NCBI GenBank assembly: GCA_017510405.1
Contig: JAFWNG010000021.1
Location: forward strand, 40,244 to 104,243
Origin: Solobacterium sp.
Lineage (GTDB): Bacteria > Bacillota_I > Bacilli_A > Erysipelotrichales > Erysipelotrichaceae
DNA: 64,000 nt
Direction of reading: 5' to 3'
Shown here: positions 24,201 through 32,090 of the stretch, piece after piece
Layout: every line of letters starts with the position of its first letter
Position numbering within the stretch: position 1 is the first letter of the stretch
The notes under the pieces: generated by a model
Database searches by the model: none
Told to the model about the DNA's origin: nothing
Seen by the model: only the letters and a program-made list of their open reading frames with translations
Made by a program: the position numbers and the translations under genes

Positions 24201-25418
24201 TGCACCAACACGATTTACCGTATGATCCTGTTCACCTGTAACATCCAGACGAATCTTATATGTTCCATCATGGTTGTCGGTTACTGTCTTTTTTGTAATC
24301 GGGCCTTTTACATCTGCCGGTGCCGGTGCCGGTGGTGTGTAGTCATCTTCTTTTTCTACATAATAAACGTAGATATCAGAACCTTCTTCAACTGTCACGG
24401 TCTGTGCTTCGGTTTCGCTGCCAGAACCGGTCGGTACACTTGCAACCATTGTCCAGGTTGTGGAATCTCCCTCAGTTACTTTCTCAAGAATTTCAGAACT
24501 GAGAGCATATGTTGTACCATCTTTTACATACTGGGCACCACTATATAAGTAACCATCGAAGATGATGTCAAGGCTCATGCTTCCTGCATTGGAGTCCAGA
24601 GAGGCACTGTCACCAAACTCTACAAACTCACCGTTATCATTGTATCCCCAGTGGATCGTAGCAGTTTTCGGAGCAGCACTGGTTCCCCATGTGAGCGTAA
24701 ATGTTGAGAAACTGTCTACTGTGAACTCTGCTGTTGCGCTGTCTTCACCTGTAACAGTGATCTGGTCAGCTGTTGCGACAACTTCTGTTTCACCGGACTG
24801 CTCATTAATATGTGTGAGTTCCAGTGTATCCGCTGCTGCAATTGCTTCTTCCGGAAGATTGTTCAGTTCGATCGAAACACTTACAGCTGAGCCGTTCGGT
24901 TCGATAACTGTTCCGTTATTGAAAAGAGAAATATCAAACGCAATGAAACCAGCCGCATCATTGCCTTCGCCAAGGACTGCTGCCTTTGCATCTTCATATT
25001 CCTGCGAGCCTTCTGCAAATTCTGTGAGTTCTGCAGTTGTTCCTGCCGGAATCTGTGCTTCCTTTGTAAAACTCACATAAGCTGTGTAATGATTGCCAAC
25101 TGCCGGAATCGTATCTTCTGCATATTCCGGTTCAGCAGCCGGCTGTTCTTCTTCAACTGGTGCCTCTTCTGCAGGAGTAACTTCAGGAATTTCTTCCTCT
25201 TCTTCCTCTGCAGCCTCTTCAACTACCGGATCTTCTTCCGGCTCTGGTTCCGGTTCCGGCTGTGTCGGCTGCGGTCCCCACCAGGACCACCAGCCACCGT
25301 ACGGCCAGCCCCAACCATTCGTGGATTCGCCCCCTCTGGCCTGTACTGGTGTCGTGATCAGACCGAAGATCATCATGACAGCCATCAGGATTGAAAAGAC
25401 TTTTTTAGTTTCTTTCAT
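21240..25418 (-). CDS. Giant secreted von Willebrand factor A surface protein, cassette B
   Basis: At 1392 residues this is the paralog of the cassette A protein, with the same signal peptide, WPYGGWWSWWG segment and Pro/Glu linker. The beta domain ends in VDSFSTFTLTWG near residue 240. The vWA domain begins near residue 407 with MIDAS variant D-R-T-S-S. C-terminal beta repeats include EKIWHNF and LNLTKVV segments. The vWA core and C-terminal half diverge much more than the N-terminus. It lacks LPXTG, SLH, choline-binding or transmembrane anchors and ends in STDTEIED. It is preceded by a TATAAT promoter and palindrome and is followed directly by the peptide gene. Confidence 0.88.
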   Translation of the reverse strand: MKETKKVFSILMAVMMIFGLITTPVQARGGESTNGWGWPYGGWWSWWGPQPTQPEPEPEPEEDPVVEEAAEEEEEEIPEVTPAEEAPVEEEQPAAEPEYAEDTIPAVGNHYTAYVSFTKEAQIPAGTTAELTEFAEGSQEYEDAKAAVLGEGNDAAGFIAFDISLFNNGTVIEPNGSAVSVSIELNNLPEEAIAAADTLELTHINEQSGETEVVATADQITVTGEDSATAEFTVDSFSTFTLTWGTSAAPKTATIHWGYNDNGEFVEFGDSASLDSNAGSMSLDIIFDGYLYSGAQYVKDGTTYALSSEILEKVTEGDSTTWTMVASVPTGSGSETEAQTVTVEEGSDIYVYYVEKEDDYTPPAPAPADVKGPITKKTVTDNHDGTYKIRLDVTGEQDHTVNRVGANVIVVMDRTSSMNQAMPDGGNRMAAARTALQTLIATLKPGTGEDEHLINLTVVEFANSQNYQNGLSWTQSRSAMETYARNLDYISGSGGNGTCWQAGLYGGIVRTKEANADADMSKNKTYVIFVTDGNPNAWYTGTNSDGGPSNRPNYQQQGTGQFVQAAYNAAIPNAVNVSALSGYNLYGVFCGSTADMVHLQDLMNYNGNQGRVNGTFIDGTSASAINNAFENIASTIVNDLGSSNVTVDDGIPTLANVSAAVSGTAGGFKYYIKPEGGEETEWEDAPSAGYSTSNGVTWDLSEAGVLANGTTYSLEFDVWPTQAAYDLIADLNNGIRFYSYADYLASNPDPALSEEEAVESGIVISEAEKAGVTGDKTSGYTLLTNTHLFTSYSYNGTDYRDPINYSEEAMPLPTETISVEKIWHNFLDSRTEDDIDGLKLILTKNGEPYLPLEVNSDNDWKVEDIYISVGMIAHGEILETGHDYYVIEERKDEQNDKTEYWEINSPVYHPMIVDGTMKMFIESDTEDPSGFSVTETVDGETVTKYYKLDEESTTLAAINERVSWLNLTKVVTGNEAPIDTMFEYKVTITQPVTGNDIMFSCRSFANTYGGAVPYRDDLETTAEPVVVGNDTYYRVASGTEFTVKIAAGWNIRFLNLETTSTYSIEEINVPDGYIFDSAKNTETLYSAKNTPADGYPIVTTEDDETDNGAAVDGEVVTGTINQTNTDYTVEYTNQYLGFFYVYHSSNNEVERIFLTDDRITVNNEKRTFDIYAETYPDTLYGGYYSDYAGKSEGYDSAALDYSDDSKDFDTDGKAYSYEYIQESNKAAWKYADGYDTIGTAMEPAAFETYYLKEVPTGYLRPYTHFTYYKSNKKIGSMWSILDLDDLNYQKAWFTVQTDNKPAIVCEAMNVKASNGTSTVTLTAGKVFKSKGVLDGYLGYAEVNSYLGKTTVVRQYWQTKDGIEVHGTHERTMTYSNGLVYTGLKSTDTEIED

Positions 25419-25460
25419 GGTTCCCCCTCCGTTTCAGGTGTGTCTTTTTATGTTTTATTA
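25290..25460 (-). repeat. Right arm of the long imperfect inverted repeat
   Basis: This is the cassette B counterpart of 9983-10150, in reverse orientation: leader TTTTAATAAAACAT, the ACGGAGGGGGAACCATG start region and the signal-peptide codons. About nine bases in ten match by eye, far more than the rest of the two genes. Recombination between the arms would exchange the two 5' ends and flip about 15 kb. Confidence 0.7.
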
Positions 25461-25504
25461 AAAGACTGGTTTCACATATGCGCTTAAGCTGAATAATACT
25501 TTTC

Positions 25505-25520
25505 GTTATCGTCTGATAAC
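25505..25520 (-). promoter_or_regulatory. Palindromic operator-like site, cassette B
   Basis: GTTATC-GTCT-GATAAC, a perfect 6+6 inverted repeat, lies immediately downstream of the -10 box at 25527-25532, where a bound protein or RNA hairpin would block or tune transcription. No equivalent is visible before cassette A. Confidence 0.45.
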
Positions 25521-25526
25521 CCGAGT

Positions 25527-25555
25527 ATTATAACAGGAAATAGGTGCTCCGTTAA
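25527..25555 (-). promoter_or_regulatory. Promoter of the cassette B vWA gene
   Basis: On the minus strand TTAACG (25550-25555) is separated by 17 bases from a perfect TATAAT (25527-25532). Transcription would start near 25520, leaving an approximately 100-base leader before the ATG at 25418. Cassette A has no comparable promoter between the recombinase and its start. Confidence 0.55.
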
Positions 25556-26013
25556 CAGTTTCAGGAACTAATGCACGTCACTTTTCACAGTATTTTCATC
25601 TTTCTCAACAAGAATGATGGAATCAGACCGATCTTTTTGTGCTTCCATTCACTTGAGATCGGACCGCCTGTTTCAATGAGTGTGCATTCGTTCCGTTGAT
25701 GCGGAGCGATCTTTTTTCGGACAGGACTTGCCGGAGCATTGCTGATTTTCTGCAAATCAGGCTCGATCCGAACCATTTTCCTGCCTGCTACTCATATCGA
25801 CAGATACCCAAAAAGAACTGTCATTCAGAGACACATATATAATAGCAAATTACCGTCCGTATTTAAACCTTTTTTGTGCCCGACAATCTCTTTTTCACGT
25901 TGGATAAATGTCATATTCTTTTCGTTTTCACGGCTTTTCATTGAATTTTAAGAGTACTGTTTTTACGGCCCAATAACCGAAATATGTAACTGATATAAGC
26001 AATACATATTTAA
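25556..26013. other. Intergenic region to the right of cassette B
   Basis: About 460 bases with no gene I can support. A minus-strand 63-codon frame (25585-25776) has protein-like words (KKIAPHQRNECTLIETGGPI) but no ribosome binding site and no recognised family. The stretch marks the boundary between the accessory island and the LCP operon. Confidence 0.4.
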
Positions 26014-26041
26014 TAAGGAAGAACGATCTGTTCTTCCTTAT
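26014..26041 (-). terminator. Terminator after the LCP gene
   Basis: AAGGAAGAAC-GATCT-GTTCTTCCTT forms a perfect ten-pair stem 35 bases after the LCP stop codon. The following minus-strand bases (TATTAAATA) are only moderately T-rich. Confidence 0.6.
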
Positions 26042-26075
26042 AGATAATGTACAGTTGATAAGGCACAGCGTCAGG

Positions 26076-27611
26076 TTACTGGGGCATCTCCTGCTGTTCC
26101 AGGATCTCCCCAGCCATCAGGCGGCGGTATTGGTCGGCCACGAAGTTGACCTGAGTTTCATTCAGATAGACAACAGACAGGTGCAGTCCCGGCATGGAAG
26201 CTGTCTGCGCCGATCCTGTGGTGCCCTTGATCTGGTAGGAGATCATATTCCACTCTGCCATATCGGACATCTGCATGTTCACCAGCCGGTAGATGTCATT
26301 GACACGGATGTTCGTCACAAAGGTTCCCTTCAGAGACTCCAGCAGGTCGTTGAAACGTGTAATGATTTCTACGGACAGCAGGCGTCTCAGAATGGCACGC
26401 AGCACGATGGTCTGATGCTCATTACGGCCGAAGTCGCCGTTTGGCAGACTCTTTCTTTCACGGACATAGGCAAGTGCCTGTTCACCGTCCAGATGCAGTT
26501 CACCGGCAGGGAAGTCGTATTTGCCGCCGTGGAAGCTGTACGGGTTATTGACGTCCACGCCATCCAAAGCATTTACGATCTTCTTGAACGTCTCCAGGTT
26601 GACCATGGTATATCGGGTAAGAGGTATATCCAGATACGTCTTCAGTCCTGTAACAGTATTGGCAATGCCGTTATTGCACAGATGCGTGAGTTTATCCAGT
26701 CCGTCATTCAATGCCGGATTCGGGATATAGGCGTCACGCGGCATGGAAATGATCAGGAACTGCTTATGAACCGGATCGACTCCGATCAGCATATTCACAT
26801 CCGTTCGGCCGATGGTAGAGAGGCGCTTGCTTCTTTCGTCGTTGCCGCCGATAAACATGCCCCACGGATCTTTCGTTACATCGATATTATCCGGATCCAG
26901 AAGACTGTTACGGATCTCCAGGGTAATGGACGCGATGACAACGGTATCTTCCGAGAACTTTGCAAACGGATCAAACTCTTCCAGCATGCCCTCGTAGCCT
27001 TCGTTCATGATCAGTACCGGTGATTCTCCCTGATACAGAGCCCCTACGGCTGCCCAGAGAGTTTCTTTCGGGTTCAGAGCGATCTGTGCCACATTCAGCC
27101 GCTTATTCAGCCACTCGATGGCTTCCTGCTGGTTCTGCTGGTCGACCGCGGTCTGCGTAAGGAAGACCTCGTTCCGGTAGTCGTCCAGATTCAGGGAGGT
27201 GATGACATGGCCGGTATCACGGAACAGGTCGATATGTTCCGTCTTGTAGTCAGTGGTCATGGCATAGACGTTGATCGTCGTCGTCTCTGTTTCCGGAACA
27301 TCTTCAAACATATCCCGGATCCGCTTTTCAAAACTCGGAATACCGATATCCATCACCAGAAGCATAAGCGACAGGATGCAGTTCAGGACCGTCACCCCGG
27401 TCCTGCGGCTTTTCTTCCTCTCTACCGGCTTAAACGTAAATACGCCGTTGATCAGCAGGAACATCAGGAAGACTCCCAGTACAGGAAGCCGGTATTTCAG
27501 AGGTACCATAGTCAGCTTCAGCACAACGATCACAAACATGATAAATAGTACAAGTGCGATCAGCCATGTCAGCGGTGCCCGCTTTATCTTACGTAAATCA
27601 CGCAGTTTCAT
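26076..27611 (-). CDS. LCP (LytR-CpsA-Psr) family cell-wall glycopolymer ligase
   Basis: The 511-residue protein has several N-terminal membrane segments (VALFIMFVIVV-like stretch and two more before residue 95), an accessory extracellular domain, and a C-terminal LCP domain. LCP landmarks: DVNMLIGVDP, SMPRDAYIP (the arginine and aspartate contacting pyrophosphate), LTHLCNNG, GVDVNNP, and YVRERKSLPNGDFGRNEHQ (catalytic arginines). These enzymes transfer undecaprenyl-linked teichoic acid or capsule to peptidoglycan outside the cell. It is the last gene of a four-gene operon with the initiating phosphoglycosyl transferase, which fits attachment of the glycan made here. Confidence 0.92.
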   Translation of the reverse strand: MKLRDLRKIKRAPLTWLIALVLFIMFVIVVLKLTMVPLKYRLPVLGVFLMFLLINGVFTFKPVERKKSRRTGVTVLNCILSLMLLVMDIGIPSFEKRIRDMFEDVPETETTTINVYAMTTDYKTEHIDLFRDTGHVITSLNLDDYRNEVFLTQTAVDQQNQQEAIEWLNKRLNVAQIALNPKETLWAAVGALYQGESPVLIMNEGYEGMLEEFDPFAKFSEDTVVIASITLEIRNSLLDPDNIDVTKDPWGMFIGGNDERSKRLSTIGRTDVNMLIGVDPVHKQFLIISMPRDAYIPNPALNDGLDKLTHLCNNGIANTVTGLKTYLDIPLTRYTMVNLETFKKIVNALDGVDVNNPYSFHGGKYDFPAGELHLDGEQALAYVRERKSLPNGDFGRNEHQTIVLRAILRRLLSVEIITRFNDLLESLKGTFVTNIRVNDIYRLVNMQMSDMAEWNMISYQIKGTTGSAQTASMPGLHLSVVYLNETQVNFVADQYRRLMAGEILEQQEMPQ

Positions 27612-27626
27612 ATTCTGTTCTCCTCA

Positions 27627-29411
27627 TCAGAAGTCCATTGCCATCCGGGCAGATTCTTCCGCAGACAGCTGGCGCACATGCTTCTGTCTGATCAGATAGA
27701 CGCGCTCACACAGATGAATGACGCTCGGTCTGTGGGTGGTAACGATGCAGGTGCGGTTAGGACGTTTCTCCATAAGATTCTTTAATACTCTGCGCTCCGT
27801 AGCTACATCCAGCGCGGATGTCGCTTCATCCAGCAGTAATATCGGTGCATCTCTCAGTACAGCTCTGGCAATGGCGATTCGCTGTGCCTGTCCTTCCGAA
27901 AGACCTCTTCCTTTTTCTCTTACAGCAGTATGCATGCCGTCTTTCATTTTGGAAACAAATTCCCAGGCACACGCAGTCTCCAGAGCTTTCTGCATTTCTT
28001 CTTCCGTGGCGTCTTCCTTGACCGTCCTCAGATTCTCGGCAATGGTTCCGGACAGGATCGTATTACCCTGCGGTACATAGGAGAAGAGATACCGTACATC
28101 TGCGCCAGGCTCATATACAGAATCACCAAATGACAGTTTGATCCGGCCATCCTGCGGATGCACAAGGCCCAGCAGCAGGCGTACCATGGTCGTCTTTCCT
28201 TCTCCGGAAGGACCGATCATCGCAATGATTTCACCGGGATGCGCACACAGAGACGCTTCTTCCAGTACATGCCGGTTTTCTTCGTATTCAAATGTCACAT
28301 TCTCTACGTCTACCGATACACCCTCAACGATATCTTTCTGATCCGGCATATTCTTTCCGATATGCGCTTCTTTCGGCAAATCATTCAGTTCACGGATACG
28401 ATGTGCCGAAACAGAACTGTTGAGGAATGCCGGTATGATGCCGACCACACTTTGGAAGGCACTGGACAATGCCCCTCTCTGTTCCAGAAACAGCACCATG
28501 GTTCCATACGTGATCTGCCTCGTCCAAAGCAGATACAGACAGTAGCCGAATGCCGCATACTGTGCGATCATGCCCAGTACCGACATGAATATATTTGTCA
28601 GTATCGAGAACATATTCACTTCAAGAGATATCTTCTTCAGTTTCTCCTGCCATTCCCGCAATCCTTTGCCGAAGTGATCCATAATACCGAATGACTTGAT
28701 CGTATCGATGTTATAGAATGTTTCCACTTCAAATGCCATCATGTTGGATGCCATCTCTTTTGCTTTCTTTGTATACTCCCTCTGTTTCCGGATCAGGAAC
28801 TTTGACATTAACAGCATTACCGGAGCGGTAATGAATGCCATCAGGGACATGATCTTGTTGTAATGCCAGATCACAAAGAATGTCGCAAGAAACGAATAAA
28901 CTGCGATCACGATGGACGGAAGCCAGCTGATCGCATTGCTGGATACTGTACGCACATCGGTAGTGAAACGGTGCAGTATATCACCGCTGCTGTATCCGGT
29001 CAGTTTCAGCCATTCACTGTCAAGGATGTTGTCAAAGATATCTGCCTGAATTTCCTGACGGATCCGGATACTGATCCTGGTGGATAACCGGCTCAGTACA
29101 GACCGCAGCGCCAGCGAGCCGAGCGCCGTACCGACCGTGATTGCGATCAGTACACCAAGCATTTCTGTTTTATAACCTGTTACGATATCAATGACGTACT
29201 TGGACGCAACGCTGCTTGCCAGTCCGAGAGTCGACGACAGAATGCCAAAAGCGGTATAAAAGAATATCGCTCCTTTATACCTCTTACTGTATGAAAATAT
29301 CCATTTCCAGTCATCGATGATCTCACTGAATGTTCCGTCTTTCACGCGGGAATGCAGTTCACTCAGCGATTCGAACATCTTTTTCTCGTTGTTCTCGTTG
29401 TTCTCGGACAT
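27627..29411 (-). CDS. ABC transporter, fused permease and ATPase (exporter type)
   Basis: A 594-residue half-transporter. Six membrane segments fill residues about 45-330; the ATPase follows with Walker A GPSGEGKTT, the Q-loop in SYVPQGN, the signature LSEGQAQR, Walker B ILLLDEATSALD and the H-loop THRP. It would work as a homodimer. The signature has E in place of the usual G (LSGGQ), a tolerated variant. It sits between the CapD-like dehydratase and LCP genes with gaps of 10-15 bases, suggesting export of a lipid-linked glycan or flipping of its intermediate, though peptide or drug export is not excluded. Confidence 0.88.
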   Translation of the reverse strand: MSENNENNEKKMFESLSELHSRVKDGTFSEIIDDWKWIFSYSKRYKGAIFFYTAFGILSSTLGLASSVASKYVIDIVTGYKTEMLGVLIAITVGTALGSLALRSVLSRLSTRISIRIRQEIQADIFDNILDSEWLKLTGYSSGDILHRFTTDVRTVSSNAISWLPSIVIAVYSFLATFFVIWHYNKIMSLMAFITAPVMLLMSKFLIRKQREYTKKAKEMASNMMAFEVETFYNIDTIKSFGIMDHFGKGLREWQEKLKKISLEVNMFSILTNIFMSVLGMIAQYAAFGYCLYLLWTRQITYGTMVLFLEQRGALSSAFQSVVGIIPAFLNSSVSAHRIRELNDLPKEAHIGKNMPDQKDIVEGVSVDVENVTFEYEENRHVLEEASLCAHPGEIIAMIGPSGEGKTTMVRLLLGLVHPQDGRIKLSFGDSVYEPGADVRYLFSYVPQGNTILSGTIAENLRTVKEDATEEEMQKALETACAWEFVSKMKDGMHTAVREKGRGLSEGQAQRIAIARAVLRDAPILLLDEATSALDVATERRVLKNLMEKRPNRTCIVTTHRPSVIHLCERVYLIRQKHVRQLSAEESARMAMDF

Positions 29412-29421
29412 GCTCTATATG

Positions 29422-31278
29422 TTAATCCTCGTCTTTAATGACCGGGATCGTCGTGGTGTCGATGATCGACCGGTTCGATGTTTCGTCTTTCCGGATCATT
29501 TCCCGGAATGCTCTCATTCGTTCATCCACCTGATCTTTGGTAATGTTCTCCGGAGGCGCGATATAAATGAGATCATTGTCTGTCTTGCGGAAACTGCCGG
29601 TATCCACTAACAGTTCTTCGTATAATTTCTCGCCCGGTCTCAGTCCGGTATATTCGATCTTGATATCGATATCCGGCCGATAGCCGCTGAGTTCGATCAG
29701 ATTTCTGGCCAGATCTGCAATCTTGACCGGTTTGCCCATATCCAGAACGTAGATCTCGCCTGCTTCGGCATACGCGCCGGCCTGCAGAACAAGCTGTGCT
29801 GCTTCGGGAATCGTCATAAAGTAACGCGTGATCTCGGGATCGGTAACGGTGACCGGTCCGCCGTTTTCGATCTGCTTCTCAAACAGCGGAATGACGGAAC
29901 CATGGGAACCAAGCACATTGCCGAACCGTACCGCACACAGTTTTGTAACGCCGTTTCCGCGGTAGCCTTCTACGATCAGTTCGCACATCCGCTTGGACGC
30001 GCCCATGACATTCGTCGTACGCACTGCTTTGTCTGTGGAGATCAGAACGAACTTGCTGACATCGTTCTGAATGCACGCACGGACAACGTTATATGTGCCG
30101 AAGACATTATTCTTAATGGCTTCAAGCGGCGAGTCTTCCACCAGCGGTACATGCTTATGTGCTGCAGCGTGGAAGACGACGTCCGGCAAATGTGTCTGGA
30201 AGATCTTATCGATCCTGCGGCGGTCGCGCACACTGCCGATCAGACACACGATCTGTGCATCTGTCTGCAGTTTTCCGTTACGCTTTGCAATATTGATCTC
30301 CTGCTGCAGTTCATACATCGTATTTTCATAGATGTCGATCAGCACCAGCTTCTTTGGATCATAATGCAGGATCTGCCGTACCAGTTCACTTCCGATCGAT
30401 CCGCCGGCACCGGTGACAAGAATCACTTTTCCTTTTATATAGGCACCGATCTGTCCGTTGTCCAGATGCAGTTCACCTCTTCCGAGCAGATCGTCGATCT
30501 CAACGTTGCGGACGCTGGTCTTTTCCACATCCGCCTGGTTCTCCACCGTGATGATCCGTGTGCGCAGATTCAGTTTCCGACACTGTTCGATCAGTGCCTG
30601 AAGATGATCTTTCGTAATCGACCGGATTGCAATATATGCACTGTCTACGCCATACTTATCTACCAGTTCTGCCAGATCACTGTCTGTTCCGAGAACTGTG
30701 AGTCCGTTCAGGCGCTTATTGACCTTATCCGGATTCTTATCCACGAATCCGATGATCCGGGTGGAATAGTTCGTTTCCCGCTCAATGATCTTGATCGCAG
30801 CGGCACCGACGGAACCGGCCCCCAGTATCAATGCTTTGTGCGAGGCATCTTTCTGGCGTGATCTCTCACGGATATACCGGTAAATGATGCGCAGTCCCAG
30901 CATGGAAAGCAGCTGAAGCATAGCCGCAATGATCGGTACCGAACGAATATATGCGCTGACCCGGAATACCATGACCAGAATAAACCACGTAAAGTTGCCG
31001 ATTGCTACTGCAGCGGCTACCCGCATCGCTTCCGTGACCGACGTATAATTCCACAATGAGCGGTCCAGATGCATCGCATGGATTGCAAGCATATCGATCA
31101 GAATCACCAGAGGCATCATCAGGAACAGTTTCGGCAGGTAGTCGGTACGGTATGGACCGAGCTGGAAATCAATACGGAGCAGAAATGCAAATACATACGA
31201 AAAGAAGATAATACCGATATCCAGTATTGCCAGCGCCAGTTCTCTGTGTTTTTTTACAGTCTCCATCAGATGATTCAT
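29422..31278 (-). CDS. CapD/PglF-like membrane nucleotide-sugar 4,6-dehydratase
   Basis: A 618-residue protein with four N-terminal membrane helices (residues about 15-130), a CoA-binding-like Rossmann region (LILGAGSVGAAAIKI), and a C-terminal SDR domain with GAGGSIGSELVRQIL, STDKAV, and MGASKRMCE near the catalytic site. This is the architecture of UDP-N-acetylglucosamine (or related) C4,C6-dehydratases that begin bacillosamine, FucNAc or QuiNAc-type sugars. Which sugar cannot be read from sequence. It follows the phosphoglycosyl transferase gene by 12 bases and probably supplies its substrate pathway. Confidence 0.9.
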   Translation of the reverse strand: MNHLMETVKKHRELALAILDIGIIFFSYVFAFLLRIDFQLGPYRTDYLPKLFLMMPLVILIDMLAIHAMHLDRSLWNYTSVTEAMRVAAAVAIGNFTWFILVMVFRVSAYIRSVPIIAAMLQLLSMLGLRIIYRYIRERSRQKDASHKALILGAGSVGAAAIKIIERETNYSTRIIGFVDKNPDKVNKRLNGLTVLGTDSDLAELVDKYGVDSAYIAIRSITKDHLQALIEQCRKLNLRTRIITVENQADVEKTSVRNVEIDDLLGRGELHLDNGQIGAYIKGKVILVTGAGGSIGSELVRQILHYDPKKLVLIDIYENTMYELQQEINIAKRNGKLQTDAQIVCLIGSVRDRRRIDKIFQTHLPDVVFHAAAHKHVPLVEDSPLEAIKNNVFGTYNVVRACIQNDVSKFVLISTDKAVRTTNVMGASKRMCELIVEGYRGNGVTKLCAVRFGNVLGSHGSVIPLFEKQIENGGPVTVTDPEITRYFMTIPEAAQLVLQAGAYAEAGEIYVLDMGKPVKIADLARNLIELSGYRPDIDIKIEYTGLRPGEKLYEELLVDTGSFRKTDNDLIYIAPPENITKDQVDERMRAFREMIRKDETSNRSIIDTTTIPVIKDED

Positions 31279-31290
31279 CAGAATACCCCT

Positions 31291-31905
31291 TTATCCTTTT
31301 ACACCTTCATGGCGGAAGACTTTGCCAATGGTCTGGAAGAAACACTTACAGTCCATCCCAAAGGACAGTTTCTTCACATATTCTCCATCCAGCTTTGCCT
31401 TCTCTGCATCGTCATTGTCATCTCTGCCGTTTACCTGCGCCCAGCCGGTGATTCCCGGCCTTATATCATTCGGCGTCAGTCCGTCCACTCCCGTATACCG
31501 GTCTCTTTCTTTGATCAGGTTGTACTGATTCCAGAGCGCCGGCCGCGGAGCTACGATCGACATATCCCCCTTGATGACATTGAAGAACTGCGGCAGTTCA
31601 TCCAGTGAGTATTTTCGCAGGATCCTGCCTGTCTTAGTTACATATTTCAGCGGATCATCCAGATCCTCTGTAGCGACATCGTGCGGTGCTTCTACATACA
31701 TGGAGCGGAACTTATAGATCTCAAACAGTTCTTTCCCCTGTCCGACTCTCTTCTGTTTAAACAGAACTGGTCCCTTCGGGTCTTCCGCTTTGATACATAT
31801 CGCGATCGCAGCCATAACCGGACTCAGTCCGATCACCGCTGCTGTAGACAACGCACAGTCCACTCCCCTTTTAATCACCGGGTAATAGCTAATCTTTCGT
31901 TCCAT
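31291..31905 (-). CDS. Bacterial sugar transferase (PglC-type phosphoglycosyl transferase)
   Basis: The 204-residue protein is of the small monotopic PGT class. It opens with KRGVDCALSTAAVIGLSPVMA (re-entrant membrane helix), then FKQKRVGQG and YKFRSMY, then the catalytic DELPQFFNVIKGDMSIVAPRP with the Asp-Glu pair and PRP motif, and ends with GITGWAQVNGRDD. It transfers a sugar phosphate from a UDP-sugar to undecaprenyl phosphate, the first membrane step of polysaccharide synthesis. As the first gene of the 26076-31905 operon it likely sets the polymer's linkage unit. Confidence 0.93.
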   Translation of the reverse strand: MERKISYYPVIKRGVDCALSTAAVIGLSPVMAAIAICIKAEDPKGPVLFKQKRVGQGKELFEIYKFRSMYVEAPHDVATEDLDDPLKYVTKTGRILRKYSLDELPQFFNVIKGDMSIVAPRPALWNQYNLIKERDRYTGVDGLTPNDIRPGITGWAQVNGRDDNDDAEKAKLDGEYVKKLSFGMDCKCFFQTIGKVFRHEGVKG

Positions 31906-32090
31906 AAAGTTTAGTATACCGTACTTTTCTCTTGATTCCAGTACATTTTTTACAGGGTCTATACCGTTTTGGAATATGTTTAGTCAGTTTTACGGAAACC
32001 ATTGACCGTATAATGGTCCGTTCTGCAGGTAATTCATTCCTTCAACTGCTTCAATTTCAAAAAAATGACACAAAGTACATATACCGTGTG

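Noticed and set aside
25585..25776. Minus-strand 63-codon frame upstream of cassette B
   Set aside because: It has some protein-like words but no ribosome binding site, no recognised family and a location in a promoter-bearing gap. It could be a remnant; I do not call it a gene.
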